Positions 32,711 through 43,873 of a stretch of 64,000 nt of DNA are shown in pieces. The stretch is from Cymodocea nodosa (lineage: Eukaryota > Streptophyta > Magnoliopsida > Alismatales > Cymodoceaceae). Below the pieces are notes generated by a model. That model was not told the DNA's origin. It did not search any database and saw only the letters and a list, made by a program, of their open reading frames with translations. Numbering within the stretch: position 1 is the stretch's first letter; each line of letters begins with the position of its first letter. Where the stretch lies: contig CM072345.1 in assembly GCA_036874045.1 (NCBI GenBank), forward strand, positions 3,187,501 through 3,251,500, read 5' to 3'. Both the position numbers and the translations under genes were made by a program.

Positions 32711-34242
32711 TGTTCAAGCTTTAATTTTGCCCATTTTTAATGAATTTTATAAGTAATTTTGCATGATATTATATATCTATGATGGATAAATGATATTAAT
32801 TATGGGTAATATAAGTCTTGAAATATAGTGCAATATAGAAATTTAATTAACAAGTGCATCCCCCATTGGATATAATTTTACATGAAACACATTGATTTAT
32901 TTTGCATGTCCTATGTTGGCTAACGTCTCTTGGAGTTCAACTTCCATTAATTGTAGGTAACATATATATGGGAGGAGCTTAATGCAAAAGACCAAAGAAG
33001 ATGTAAAGAATCAAAAGTTGGTGGACTAAACTTTAAAGAAGAGGACATGCCAACACCTTATTGGCCCTCCTAGATCTATGCATCTTATTGGCTTGGTGAT
33101 AAAACCAAGGTGCCACATCAAAGAGAGAGAAGACAAAACAACATAAATACAAGGGGAGAGGAATTTCGGCCAACAACTTGGTGTTTCCAATGAGAGAAAG
33201 GAGGAGAAGAAGCTTGGAGGTGAGGCTTGTGCTTCCAAAGAGAGACCATCCATTCATGCTATTCACCATTCCAAGGGCTAAGGAGAAGACGTCCAAGCTT
33301 GGAGGTGGATTTGCTGCCAAGTTCCATTGAATTCAAAGCTCTAGAGAAGAAGATAAAAAACTCCTAAGGTAGTGACAACTCTTAGAGTTTATTATTTTCT
33401 TGTATAGAAGGAAGAATTGATGAGAAATGGTGGTGAACATCTCAATTATATGTCTTCTTAGCTAGATAGAGTTCAATGAATGTATATGAATGTTTAATTC
33501 TTCTTTTCAACTTCTAATTTGCATCCTCTATTCACGTGTATTGTTGGGGCTGTTGGTGAGGCTTTCACATGAGTGAATGACACTCACCAATGGTGGCTTG
33601 GCGCATTTGAGAAGAAGGTGTGAATTGAAAGAAGAAGAAAATAAGTGTTGATGTTCATTTGAATGAAGAACCTATCACTTATCTCTAGTTGTTAATTTTA
33701 ATTTCAGTAGTTAATTGAGTTTGTTATATCTTATACTGATCACATTTTGTCTTAATCAATCTCCAAAAAGAATTTCTAATGCAAGTAGTATAGTATAGTT
33801 TAGCTAGATTAGCAATAGCATAGTTGCATGCATTTAGTATAAATTAGAATAGAGTAGTATAGTCTATTGAACCTTGTTGTTTTATTTTTCTTTCCTTAAT
33901 ATTGATGCATGGATATCACTTCTGAAATCATGTGGAACTTGTGTGCATGTTATAATTGAATGAGTTGATAGATTTACAAGTAAAGAAATTGATTCACATC
34001 ACCATTTTCCACTACACATTGCCTTGAAATTGCATGATTTGTGAGCTTGTGTTAACTTTGATTATTCTACATTCACATGTCATTAATTTACTGAAGTATA
34101 CCTAAGAGCTTGAAGAACAAGTTGAGTAATAGTTGATTAAGTCATAAACACAATCCTTGTGGAAGAATGACCTGTATTTGCCATGTACACCAAAAGAATT
34201 GTGCACTTGCAGTAAAGCTTGAGCTAAAAATATAGCTCAACA
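32711..34242 (+). mobile_element. Solo LTR (Ty3/gypsy type), plus strand
   Basis: TGTTCAAGCTTTAATTTTG at the left, TATAGCTCAACA at the right, with a perfect ATAGG duplication at 32706-32710 and 34243-34247. The empty site is seen in the sister LTR at 54400-54430. The 3' part holds CCTTGTGGAAGAATGACC and GTGCACTTGCAG, typical of plant gypsy LTR ends (the primer-proximal end). 1.53 kb; no coding sequence. Confidence 0.9.
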
Positions 34243-34293
34243 ATAGGCATAAAGATAAATTAACTAAGTAAAAACAGAAGTTAACAAATCCAA

Positions 34294-34380
34294 GTTTTTC
34301 TGACGCGTTGCTGGGCAACCAATCAAGTTTTCTAGTGCCGTGCTAGAGATCCAAACAAGTTTTCTAGTGCCGTTGCCGGG
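34294..34380 (+). other. tRNA-Asp primer binding site in three tandem copies
   Basis: Three successive stretches begin CAAGTTTT(T)CT followed by a primer-like core: GACGCGTTGCTGGGCA, AGTGCCGTGCTAGAGA and AGTGCCGTTGCCGGGGA. The third is the closest to the Athila consensus TGGCGCCGTTGCCGGGGA. Unit about 30 bp. Confidence 0.8.
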
Positions 34381-34458
34381 GAATTAATATAAGTAACTGT
34401 TAGAGCTGTTTCGTTTTAATAGCAAGAGTGTTGTGTGTTTTCTTCTGTAATTGAGAAT

Positions 34459-35175
34459 ATGGCATATGCTTATGCTCAAAGATTTCTGAAACCTGTAGTT
34501 AGCATATGTGAATTCTGCAATTCTGAAGGACACGACATTTTTGACTGTTTTAAACTGAGACGTTTGTAGATGGCTAGATCCCATGAACAACAAATGAATT
34601 ATCCTCAATATAATAGAGTCGAGTATGAGAATCCTATAGTTTACCCAACTGATGGTTAGTATAGAATGTGTAAGATGTTGAGAGACACTGAAGATTGGGA
34701 CAGGTATGACAGACTAGAGCATAGTATAGAGCAAAACCTGAACAAACTAGAATACTTTATGTGTCAACAACAAGAAGTCAACCAATTAAACTACAAGGAA
34801 GCATATCGGAACCTAAAATGGATATAATTTACAAAACTGAAAAAACCATAATGAAAATTGATCAAAAATTGAATGCAATGAGATTAGATGATCTGGAAAG
34901 AAAACTAAAAGCATTGGACGAATATACAATGAAAATACAAGTTATGCAATAGGACAATGGAAATTATAATGTTATAGATCTGCATAATTTGCAAAATACA
35001 CAACCAAAAGAAAATACTAATGCAAGAGAATTTAAAGAATGCACTTTAAAACTAAAAACAATTGAAGATCATAATCACGAAAATGATATACAAAAACATC
35101 ATGAGAGTAACGAAAATTTGAAAGATGCATGTGTAACATTAAGATCTGGAACTGATATACCATCAAGAACTTAAA
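34459..35175 (+). pseudogene. Athila gag C-terminal remnant
   Basis: Begins MAYAYAQRFLKPVVSICEFC. CEFCNSEGHDIFDC fits a CX2CX4HX4C zinc knuckle, the RNA-binding part at the end of Gag. Then a Tyr/Asn/Gln-rich stretch and a charged stretch (IDQKLNAMRLDDLERKLKAL near 34860-34920) leading to pol. The main capsid domain, present in element Y (61079-60561), is not present here. Several breaks. Confidence 0.65.
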
Positions 35176-35300
35176 ATGAAAATAATATGAAGGTGGATAA
35201 GAGTAAAAATCAAAATGATAATGAAAATGTAATAGCTGAAAATCTAGAAATCTAACAATCTGAATCTGCTAATGAGGCTAAAAATGATCAAACAAATCAA

Positions 35301-38300
35301 ATGAAAGAAAAAGAATCTTTTAAATCACAATCTTTAGCACCCTATCCTGAAAGATTACAACAAACAATACCTGAAAAGCAAGAAAAAATCAGAGAAATTT
35401 TTGAAAAAGTGCAAGTTAACATTCCTTTATTAGATCTATTGCAGAAAATGCCACATTGTGCTAAATTTTTGAAGGATTGGTGTATTAAGAAAAGAGAGCG
35501 AAAAGTTCTTAGAAATGTCTTTTTAGCTGAGCAAAGTAGTTCCCTATTTCTGCCACAAATTCCTAAAAAATTATCTGATCCTAAAATCCCTATTATATCA
35601 TGCACCATAGGAAATACCATTCTAGAAAGAACCTTAATAGACTTAGGTGCAGGTATAAATGTTATGCGAAGTGATATATTTGCATCCTTAAGAATAGAAG
35701 GCTTAACTCCTACTAGTACGGTTATTCAATTAGCTAATAGAAGTATACAATACCCTAGAGGAAAAATAGAGGATGTCTTAATTAAAATCAAAAACTTTAT
35801 ATATCCTATTGATATTGTAATTTTAGATTCACAACAAATTAAGCATAAAAATAGTGATACATCTTTAATTTTGGGAAGACCATTTTTAGCAACATCAGGG
35901 GCTGTTATAAATTGTAAAACTAAAGTAATGAAGTTAGCGTATGGTAATAAAGATACTCAATTAAATATTTTCAAACCACAAAGGTTTGAGGAGTTAGAAA
36001 TGTCCTTACATACCTTAGACTTTTTAGAGGATGAAGGAAATATGTTAGATGATGTGATTCAAGAAGAATTAAATAGTCAATTCAATTCTGAAACTTTAGA
36101 GGAAAGTGAAAGCATAAATATAGAAGTAGATCTGGAAGAAATTAATTTAGAAAATGATGATGTTCAATTAGGAGCTCTAGCTTCTGATGGGCAGCATTTA
36201 AAATTAAAACCTTTACCTCTTGAATTAACCTATATATTTTTGGAAGAGAAACGAACCTATCCAATCATTATTGCTTCAGATTTAAAAGAGGATGACATAG
36301 CTAAATTAAAAGATGTAGTGAAAAGTTATAAAGAAGCAATAGGATGTACTATGACTAATATAAAAGGGTTAAGTTCAACTTTATGCTGTCACCACTTATA
36401 TTTAGAAGAGAATGCTATACCTGTTAGAATTCCTAAGAGGAGATTAAATTCAAACCTTAAAGAAGTAGTTAGGAAAGAAATAGTAAAATGGTTAGATAAT
36501 GACATAATTTATCTGATTTTTGATAGCTCGTGGGTTAGCCCAATCCATGTAGTTCCCAAGAAATTAGGATTAACAGTTATTAGGAATGAAAGTCAAGACT
36601 TGATACCTACTAGAATTCAATCAGGGTGGAGAGTATGTATAGACTATAGAAAGTTAAATGCTGTGACTAGGAAAAATCATTTTCCCTTACCTTTTATAGA
36701 TCAAATGCTGGAAAGATTAGTAGGGCAAGAATATTTTTGTTTCCTAGATGGGTATTCAGGTTATAATCAAATTCCAGTAGCATTAGAGGATCAAGAGAAA
36801 ACAACTTTCACCTGTCCTAATGGAACTTATGCTTTTAAGAGAATGCCATTCAGATTATGCAATGCACCAGCCACTTTTCAAAGGTGTATGTAGGGCATAT
36901 TTACTGGAATGACTGAAGATTTTTTAGAAATATTTATGGATGATTTTATTGTATATGGCAACTCATATGAAGTTTGTTTAAAAAATTTAGACCAAATATT
37001 AAAACGCTATGTGGAAAAAAATCTAGTTCTAAATTGGGAAAAATGTCACTTCATGGTTAAACAAGGAATAATCTTAGGGCATGTTGTTTCAAAGAAAGGG
37101 TTAGAAGTAGATAAAGCTAAAATAGAAGTAATTTCTAATCTACCAGAATCTAAATCAGTAAAAGATATTAGATCATTTCTAGGACATATTGGTTTTTATA
37201 GAAGATTTATTAAAGACTTTAGCAAAATAGCTAGACCTTTAACTAATCTATTAAAAAATGTCTCATTTAACTTTGATAAAAATTGCAAGGAAGCATTTTT
37301 CAGACTTAAAACTAGCTTAATTTCAACTCCTATAATTCAAGCACCTGATTGGAGTCATACATTTGAATTAATGTATGATGCATCTGATTTTGCTATAGGA
37401 GTAGTGTTGGGACAGAAGATAGAAAAATCTCCTAGAGTGATTCATTATGCAAGCAAAACCTTAAATGATACTCAAGTTAATTACACAACTACTACAAAAA
37501 GAACTATTAGCTGTTGTGTTTGCCTTGGAAAAGTTTAGATCATATCTGATTAGAGCTAAAGTAATAGTATACATGAATCATGCATCTTTAAAATACCTAA
37601 TAGCAAAAAAAGAAACTAAGCCTAGATTGATCCGATGGATATTATTATTACAAGAATTTGATCTAGAAATTAAAGATAAAAAAGGTTGTGAGAATGTAGT
37701 AGCAGATCATTTATTAAGATTACAAATAGAAAAATCAAATATTGAAATTAAAGATAATTTTCCTAATGAACATTTAATGACCATCAACACAATACCTTGG
37801 TATGTAGACAGTTAATTACTTAGTTACTGGTTTAACACCTAAGGATTGGAATAGACAGGATAATAAATTGTTTTTCTCAAGAGTAAAATATTACTATTGG
37901 GAAGACCCATACTTATTTAAGAAATGTCCTGATCTGGTTTTAAGGAGGTGTGTTCTAGAAATTGAATATCAGAGCATATTATCTTTCTGTCATGACCAAG
38001 CTTGTGGTGGACATTTTGGTTCAGGGAAAATTGCTGCAAAAATTCTGCAATGTGGGTTTTATTGGCCAACACTATTCAAAGATGCTCATAAATATTGCTT
38101 AAATTGTTTAAGATGTCAACAAATAGGAAGAATATCAAAGAGGAATATGATGCCTCTTAATCCTATTATTGAGGTTGAAATCTTTGATGTGTGGGGAATA
38201 GATTTTATAGGTCCATTTCCTATGTCTAATCAATTTAATTATATATTGTTGGGGGTGGATTATGTATCTAAATGGGTAGAAGTTATTCCTACAAAAACTA

Positions 38301-38478
38301 ATGACAACAAAGTGGTAATACAATTTATAAGAACCAATATATTTGCTAGATTTGGAATACCTAAAGCTATTATCAGTGATAGAGGAACTCATTTCTGTAA
38401 TAGAAGTTTTGAAGCCTTAATGAAGAAATATGGAGCAAACCATAAAATTGCAACATCATATCATCCGCAAACAAGTGG
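35301..38478 (+). pseudogene. Athila pol: protease, reverse transcriptase, RNase H, integrase
   Basis: A 530-codon open stretch holds the linker, aspartic protease (TLIDLGAGINVM, 35631-35666; LILGRPFLATSGAVI near 35870) and the first half of reverse transcriptase (SGWRVCIDYRKLNAVTRKNH near 36630, FLDGYSGYNQIPV at 36741). Then IFMDDFIVYG with the catalytic DD at 36934, GHIGFYRRFIKDFSKIARPL, RNase H DASDFAIGVVLGQ at 37377, and integrase: zinc domain (CHDQACGGHFG...CLNCLRCQQIG, 37988-38120), WGIDFIGPFP near 38200 (first Asp), ISDRGTHFCN near 38370 (second Asp). It stops before the integrase C-terminus. Several breaks. Confidence 0.92.
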
Positions 38479-39132
38479 CATATTAGAAAATAAATGGTCC
38501 GTGGAGTTACAGATAACTCAACGGACTTACTTCATTGATTTAACTATAAAACACGTGCAATAAAGAAATAAGCCGCTAACATAATGCGTTACCTTAGTAT
38601 GTTTTCATGTAACTCAACGCATACAGTTATGCTAACTTAACTAGTTAAACATGTGCATCTCACGTGATATACTAAAGCATTTAAATTCAATACGTGCATA
38701 ATTCTATCTTAACAAGTTCAAATATTTCAGACACTTACGAACCTACTATCTGATGCTCAGATGCATTTTGGATAGTTATAGATAACCTTCCAAAAATCCA
38801 CTTAAGTCATGCATTGTAGTTTCAACACGTGTAATCCAGGAAATAATAAAATATTCTTTAAGCATTTAAAACATAACTGTCTAGTACATTAAACATAACT
38901 CTCCGAAATAACAGAAAATTCGGATACTTAAGAATTTCACAGCCTGTAATTTACCAACAGTTCAGAAATGTACTAAATTAATATTAATTCCTTGGAATTA
39001 TGCAGATTCTTTTATTAAAGCATCTAATAGTGCAATTATAACATAATGGCTTAATTCTCGCATGATAAGCTAAATATTATGCAATTAACCATCATTTAAC
39101 CATTAATATTATGTACTTTTTCATTCTAAACA
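38479..39132 (-). repeat. Element X 3' LTR, first part
   Basis: Minus-strand start TGTTTAGAATG at 39132 next to the purine tract. Matches 55680-56698 in order but with fewer module units: GGAGTTACAGATAACTCAACGG palindrome near 38505, CTCACGTGAT near 38660, ACACGTGTAA near 38826. It ends against element E. Confidence 0.8.
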
Positions 39133-40908
39133 CTTCCCCCATACCTAAATTTTTGCTAGTCCCTTAGCAAACTAAGATCTAACTAATTGATTTTTCTAAA
39201 GTGCTAGATTTAATTCTTCATTTTGCTCTTCTTCAGAATAATAAATTAGATTACTATATAGATATTCTATATGCTTTAGTAATCTGTTTTAACTTTGTTT
39301 TCTCCTCTTCAACCTGCAAATATATTTAGAATATATGTAAATTACATACAAAATATATTAGCATCACATATGTGTTACTTATATTATCATTTTTTTTTTT
39401 TTTTCAACATCTGTCATCCTGAATTTATCAATATGATTTCCAGAATAAATTTCAAGTATATAAGAATCAAAGCACAATTCAATTCAATATGATTAAGATA
39501 AGTAGAATAAAGAATTGTATCTCAAATAAACAACTTCAAAAGTCTATTCTAGATTCATACTTCAGCAATTTTAGATAACAAAACATATACTCAATTCAGA
39601 AGATATTTGTATTTCACAAAACACTTGTATCTTTTCAAAATAGTATATGCATATTTGTACTTTTAAAAGTTAATTTGACAAGCTTGAATCATACAAGAGC
39701 TTTCTAATGTACCCATGTATCGAGCTTTCAGTCAACAATCCTAGATCTGATCAGTATCTTAGGTTGCCAGATTTAAAGAGTCATTTTCAGGTCAACAATC
39801 CTTACATACCTATCTGCTCAAGTACAAAGGTTGGTGATCAAACAAGTCAATAAACTCTTAAAATTTTTCTCTTTTTTTCTCTCTTTTTTTTCTTTTTTTA
39901 ACACAATATATGTACGTATTTCATTAATACAGATGCAATAAAACACCAATCTCATATAGTCCTACTTCTATTATTTACTAAAAATATGAATCTATATCAA
40001 TAAGCTCATACTTTTTTCTGTAGTTTAATAAGATCTACACAAAAATCATTCTACAAGTTTAATCAATCAAATTAAATGTATCATTGATCATATGTATTTC
40101 CTTTAATCCAAAAATCATCATTTCAGCTCCTTCAGGATTTCAGATAATTTATTGAGTTTCAGTTAAACATTCTGATTTCTTTTTAAAATCATAAAACTGT
40201 TAAACTCATAAATTTCAGCAAAAACATAAGATACTATATCTAGATTTGTATGAGTAGTAGAATTTGTAGCATCTTATATAAGAATCTAAATATAATATTC
40301 AAATAGTTATAGTTCTTAAAAAATTACAGTCTCAATTATCGGATAGCTACAGCAAATTCATAAAAATTTTCAATTTCCATAAAACTTTGCAGTACCATTC
40401 TAATTCCTTTAATTAACAAACTGATATGGCTGTTACTTTTATTAACAAATTTTTTTTGCATTGTCCTCAATGTAAAAGATTTGAAAATAAATACAATAAT
40501 TGTAACAAGCATGAATATTGTTTCGTTGACTTAGCATCTAACTCAACAAACTTAATTCATTGAGTTAATGAATAACTCCACGAATTGAGTTTAAATCTAA
40601 ATTCAGGATAAGTAATCAATTACATACCTTGTTTCGTTTGTATCTCCTTCTGTATATTACAATTTTTGATTCTAAAAAACTTTTCATTCATAGATAAAAG
40701 CACAATATATAACAAAATAACATTTAACAGATATTGATAAATCAATGTCTTGTGTGGAACCTAGGCTCCTATGCCTTTGGTGGCTCACAAGCAAGCCAAT
40801 TGGTTTCCCAGAAAAGATACCAACAAACTGGATTGATATTTTTGTTTATTTTTTTTTTCTAAAAATAAATACAAACTACACACAACACTAAAAACATAGA
40901 ATCATATT
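39133..40908 (-). other. Element X polypurine tract and 3' untranslated block
   Basis: The minus-strand purine tract TATGGGGGAAG (39133-39143) begins the block. The rest is AT-rich and shows no gene. It matches 56699-58474 in element Y throughout, including CTTGAATCATACAAGAGC near 39685, a poly-T run (39390-39404), TGCATTGTCCTCAATGTAAA near 40458 and GGTGGCTCACAAGCAAGCC near 40779. The latter stretch just follows the F-box stop. Confidence 0.75.
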
Positions 40909-41666
40909 TTAAGAACATGATTGAAAAGTAGTAACAAATGGAATAAACGTGTCAGTCCAAGAAAACTTTTTTAGCATAATCCTTCTTGCTATCAATTCTA
41001 TTTCAATGCAGTCTATTTTCCTTTTTAATTTGTAAACTTGCAATATGTTATCAATACTAAATATAAGTGTATTTCCATTAATGAAATGAAATGTAGAAAG
41101 AGATTCTCGTATGTTCCAAGATAGTGTGGTTGTTTCTATTTCTACATATATTTCAATATATTCCTCTTCCTACTTCCATTCATTTAGGTCTTTTATAATC
41201 CATATTTGAAATTTCTTCAATTCATCCCACCATCTTATCAGACATAGAGTAGTATCATCATATTCATTATACCACATTCCTAATTGAATTTTATCATATT
41301 CTACAGATGGTGGTTTAGCTATATCACTTGGTATAGGCAAAATTTCTATATAGTCATTATCATAACTATCTATGCTTACTATGTATAAATCAAATCTAAA
41401 TGCAACTGATATATCTGTGACTAGATATATATATCCATCAAGTATGACATGTATGCTGTTAATTAAGGATTTCTATCCTAGATATATCATAGTGTTTTCA
41501 GTACAAGATCTATTCAGAAAATTATACACACTTAAGCATAAATCTTCATCCCAATTTCCAGTAGGTCTCCAATAATATAATTTTTCAGGAATGGTAGAAT
41601 TTTTATCAGAAAATATTAAAGCTGACCCACAATTTTCAATTGGTACTTCATATCTATTAGGCCTTC
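40909..41666 (-). pseudogene. Element X F-box/FBA-like protein, C-terminal part
   Basis: Second half of the F-box protein split by the insertion of copia C, reading from 41666 to a stop at 40909 that lines up with the stop of the Y copy at 58475. It encodes the F-box-associated-like region (beta-rich, Trp- and acidic-rich; compare the Y words EEDDPTLCLIRWWDELMKFQ and EWKWEEEYIEIDVEI). Broken in its own right besides the insertion. Confidence 0.75.
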
Positions 41667-43377
41667 TGTAGGATCGTATGGCTACACAAGAGGGGGGTGA
41701 ATTGTGTATTTTTAATATTTTCTAAAATATAATTGAAACTTTAAAACTCAAAAACAAGTTGAGACATTGTTTTCATAAAATCATTTTTATTCAAGGTTTT
41801 AATTACAATATACAATTCAATTCTCCTCAGAAATTGTAGATGCAATTATATTTCGATACCATGTTTCATCTATACAATTTCATAACTACAAATAGAGAAA
41901 ACTAATTTGCGGAATTTAAAATATTTCTCCCTGTTTGAGATCTTTCTTCTTCTTCTTCTTCTTCTTTCTTCTTTAGCAATTCTTCAATGATGAATATCTT
42001 GTCTTTTTATGCTTCACCGAATTTGCTTTCTTCTAATACTTCAAATCTTACCCTTTTATGCTTCACTGAATTTTCTTCCACTTGAGAGATTTTGCCCGAA
42101 GAGGTGTTTTTGATCCCTGAAAAGATTTTTCTTTTGGTGTGCAGGGATGGTTTGATCCTTGAAAATATTTTTCATTTTGTATGCAAGGATAATTTGATCA
42201 ACGAGAATTCTATGCCTTTTATACTGTATCTTCATTTCATGCATATCCTTCACATTTAATCACTACCAGTTTTCCACTTCTCCACGTCTTTTCTTTTTCC
42301 TTCATCGAAACACACACGTTCTAACCCACGTTTATATTTCAAATTTTCGTTAATCATCAGTTCTGGATCTCTGAAAAATTTCCTGCAAAATAAACTTTCT
42401 TATCCAAAAATTTTTCATCAATGTAATAAGAAGTCGTTACTTTAATGTTAACTAAACGAATAACACAAGTATATATATATAACTTAACGTTTCTAACTAA
42501 ACGAGTTCCTCATGTGCCAATTCACGTGACAAGTACTGTAGATAACTCAACAAACTAGCTTAACCTTTCTTTCGAAAGGTTAAACGATAACTCACCAAAA
42601 ATAGTTTAAGTTTCAGATAGTTACGGATGTAAGTCACCGAAAAACTCTTTATATTATAAAACTAGTGAGACACGTGTCAAGACCTGAAAACATGACTTAA
42701 GTTACCTTTCGGATAGTTACGACTTTCAGTCTCCGAAAAAACTTTAACTCACTGATTCAATACTAAACAAATGTTTTTATAATAAGAATTTTACCACGTG
42801 TAAAAATAACAACTTAAGTTTATAACACTAACCTAACATGTTGCCTTAGTGTTCAATATAGCAACTCAACGCGTTTAGTTATGTTAACTTAACGAGTTAA
42901 ACATGTGCACCTCACGTGATATAATACAACATTCGTAACTTATAATTTCACCACGTGTATAACACTAACTTAACGAGTTCGTCTCTTCTTTTAGTCACTA
43001 ACTTAACGAGTTATCACGTGACCTATTTTAACCTTTAAGCCTCTAACTTAACGAGTTCTCACATGACCTCTACACAAACAAAACTCTAACTTAATAAGTT
43101 GTCTAAATGTGCACTATTCATGATACAGAAGATATAACTTTAAAACATATCATGCTTTTCAATAAAAACACACGTTAACTTAACGCTTAGCTAAATGAGA
43201 AATTAATGCAACGAAACGACTAGTTATTAACTTCACATCCAATATAGACAAGTATTTATATCAGTAGGCATTTTTTATATTAATTGATGATTTTAATTTC
43301 TTTTCACAAGCAATAGTAATTGAGCAAATATGATTATTTTCATTCAGCACACATCATCAAAACAAAAATACTCAACA
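41667..43377 (-). repeat. Element C 3' LTR, 1.71 kb
   Basis: TGTAGGATCGTATGG...AATACTCAACA, no primer site on its left (F-box sequence instead), polypurine tract on its right. Reverse TATA box 42215-42223. U3 holds CGAAAGGTTAAACG, CGGATAGTTACG, GACACGTGTC (near 42670) and CTAACTTAACGAGTT repeats (42900-43060). Confidence 0.93.
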
Positions 43378-43391
43378 ATCTCTCCCTTTTT
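43378..43391 (-). other. Polypurine tract of element C
   Basis: Minus-strand AAAAAGGGAGAGAT directly before the LTR start TGTTGAGTA. A second tract, AAAAAGGGAGAGAAA, lies about 300 bp upstream at 43685-43699. Confidence 0.85.
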
Positions 43392-43873
43392 GATGATGAC
43401 AAAACCATATTAAATCAATTATGAAATATGTTTAATTCAACAAAGCACCTTCGTTGGGTTAACTTTTAATTCAACAAACTTGTTTGTTGACTTAAGTTCA
43501 CTTAAGCTTATTTCTATTGTTTGTGTAAATTTTACCTCTCAGAACTAAAACTCTCAGATGTCAATAATTATACAAGTATCAGTTTTCTAATTATCATCTG
43601 TCAGATTACAATAACCATTTAAATAGCATCTCCTTTTATAATATATATATGCAATTAAAATCATAATCATCTTTTTATAATATTTCTCTCCCTTTTTGTC
43701 ATTAATCAAAAAGATAATTACAGAGAATATATATATATATATAAGAGAATTACAACAACGATTTCTGTAAACAAGAATAATAATTGAACACATTTACAGA
43801 AAAATGTATTGTTCAATGAATCAAATAAGTAATACAAACATTACATTTTGTATTCAGAAACAAACAAAAACAG
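43392..43873 (-). other. Element C spacer between FYANL gene and PPT
   Basis: No gene. Holds the extra purine tract (43685-43699), an (AT)n run at 43728-43743, and short TAACTTTTAATTCAAC-type sequence. Confidence 0.55.

Larger units (their letters stand above)
30844..34286 (+). repeat. Element E 5' LTR, interrupted by a solo LTR
   Basis: Athila-like LTR ending GAAGTTAACA at 34286. Same sequence, opposite strand, as 54381-56698. First third: palindrome/G-box array (30900-31400). Then CATATGCCACTATAGCGGTTGC, a stretch with GATGGTTGG/CCACCACC words, the CACCGACT block, and GTTGAGTTA-type palindromes (32440-32500). About 1.9 kb net of the solo LTR. No convincing gene; open frames near 31545-31793 fall in sequence repeated in all Athila-like LTR copies. 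Confidence 0.85.
30844..38478 (+). mobile_element. Element E: Athila-type Ty3/gypsy with pol
   Basis: Plus-strand element: 5' LTR (30844-34286, its first few hundred bases replaced by copia B and interrupted by a solo LTR), repeated tRNA-Asp primer sites, a gag-end fragment, then protease, reverse transcriptase, RNase H and integrase in gypsy order. It ends inside integrase at about 38478, where it abuts LTR sequence of element X. Athila placement rests on the Asp primer site, the DLGAGINVM protease and the integrase words EVEIFDVWGIDFIGPFP. Broken by about ten interruptions. Confidence 0.88.

Noticed and set aside
33026-33320. Two overlapping frames in the gypsy solo LTR
   Set aside because: GC-richer stretch typical of gypsy LTRs; frames overlap out of register and show no recognisable domain.
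43728-43743. (AT)n run and nearby CAA repeats (44018-44062)
   Set aside because: Ordinary microsatellites; the CAA run simply encodes Gln in the FYANL protein tail.
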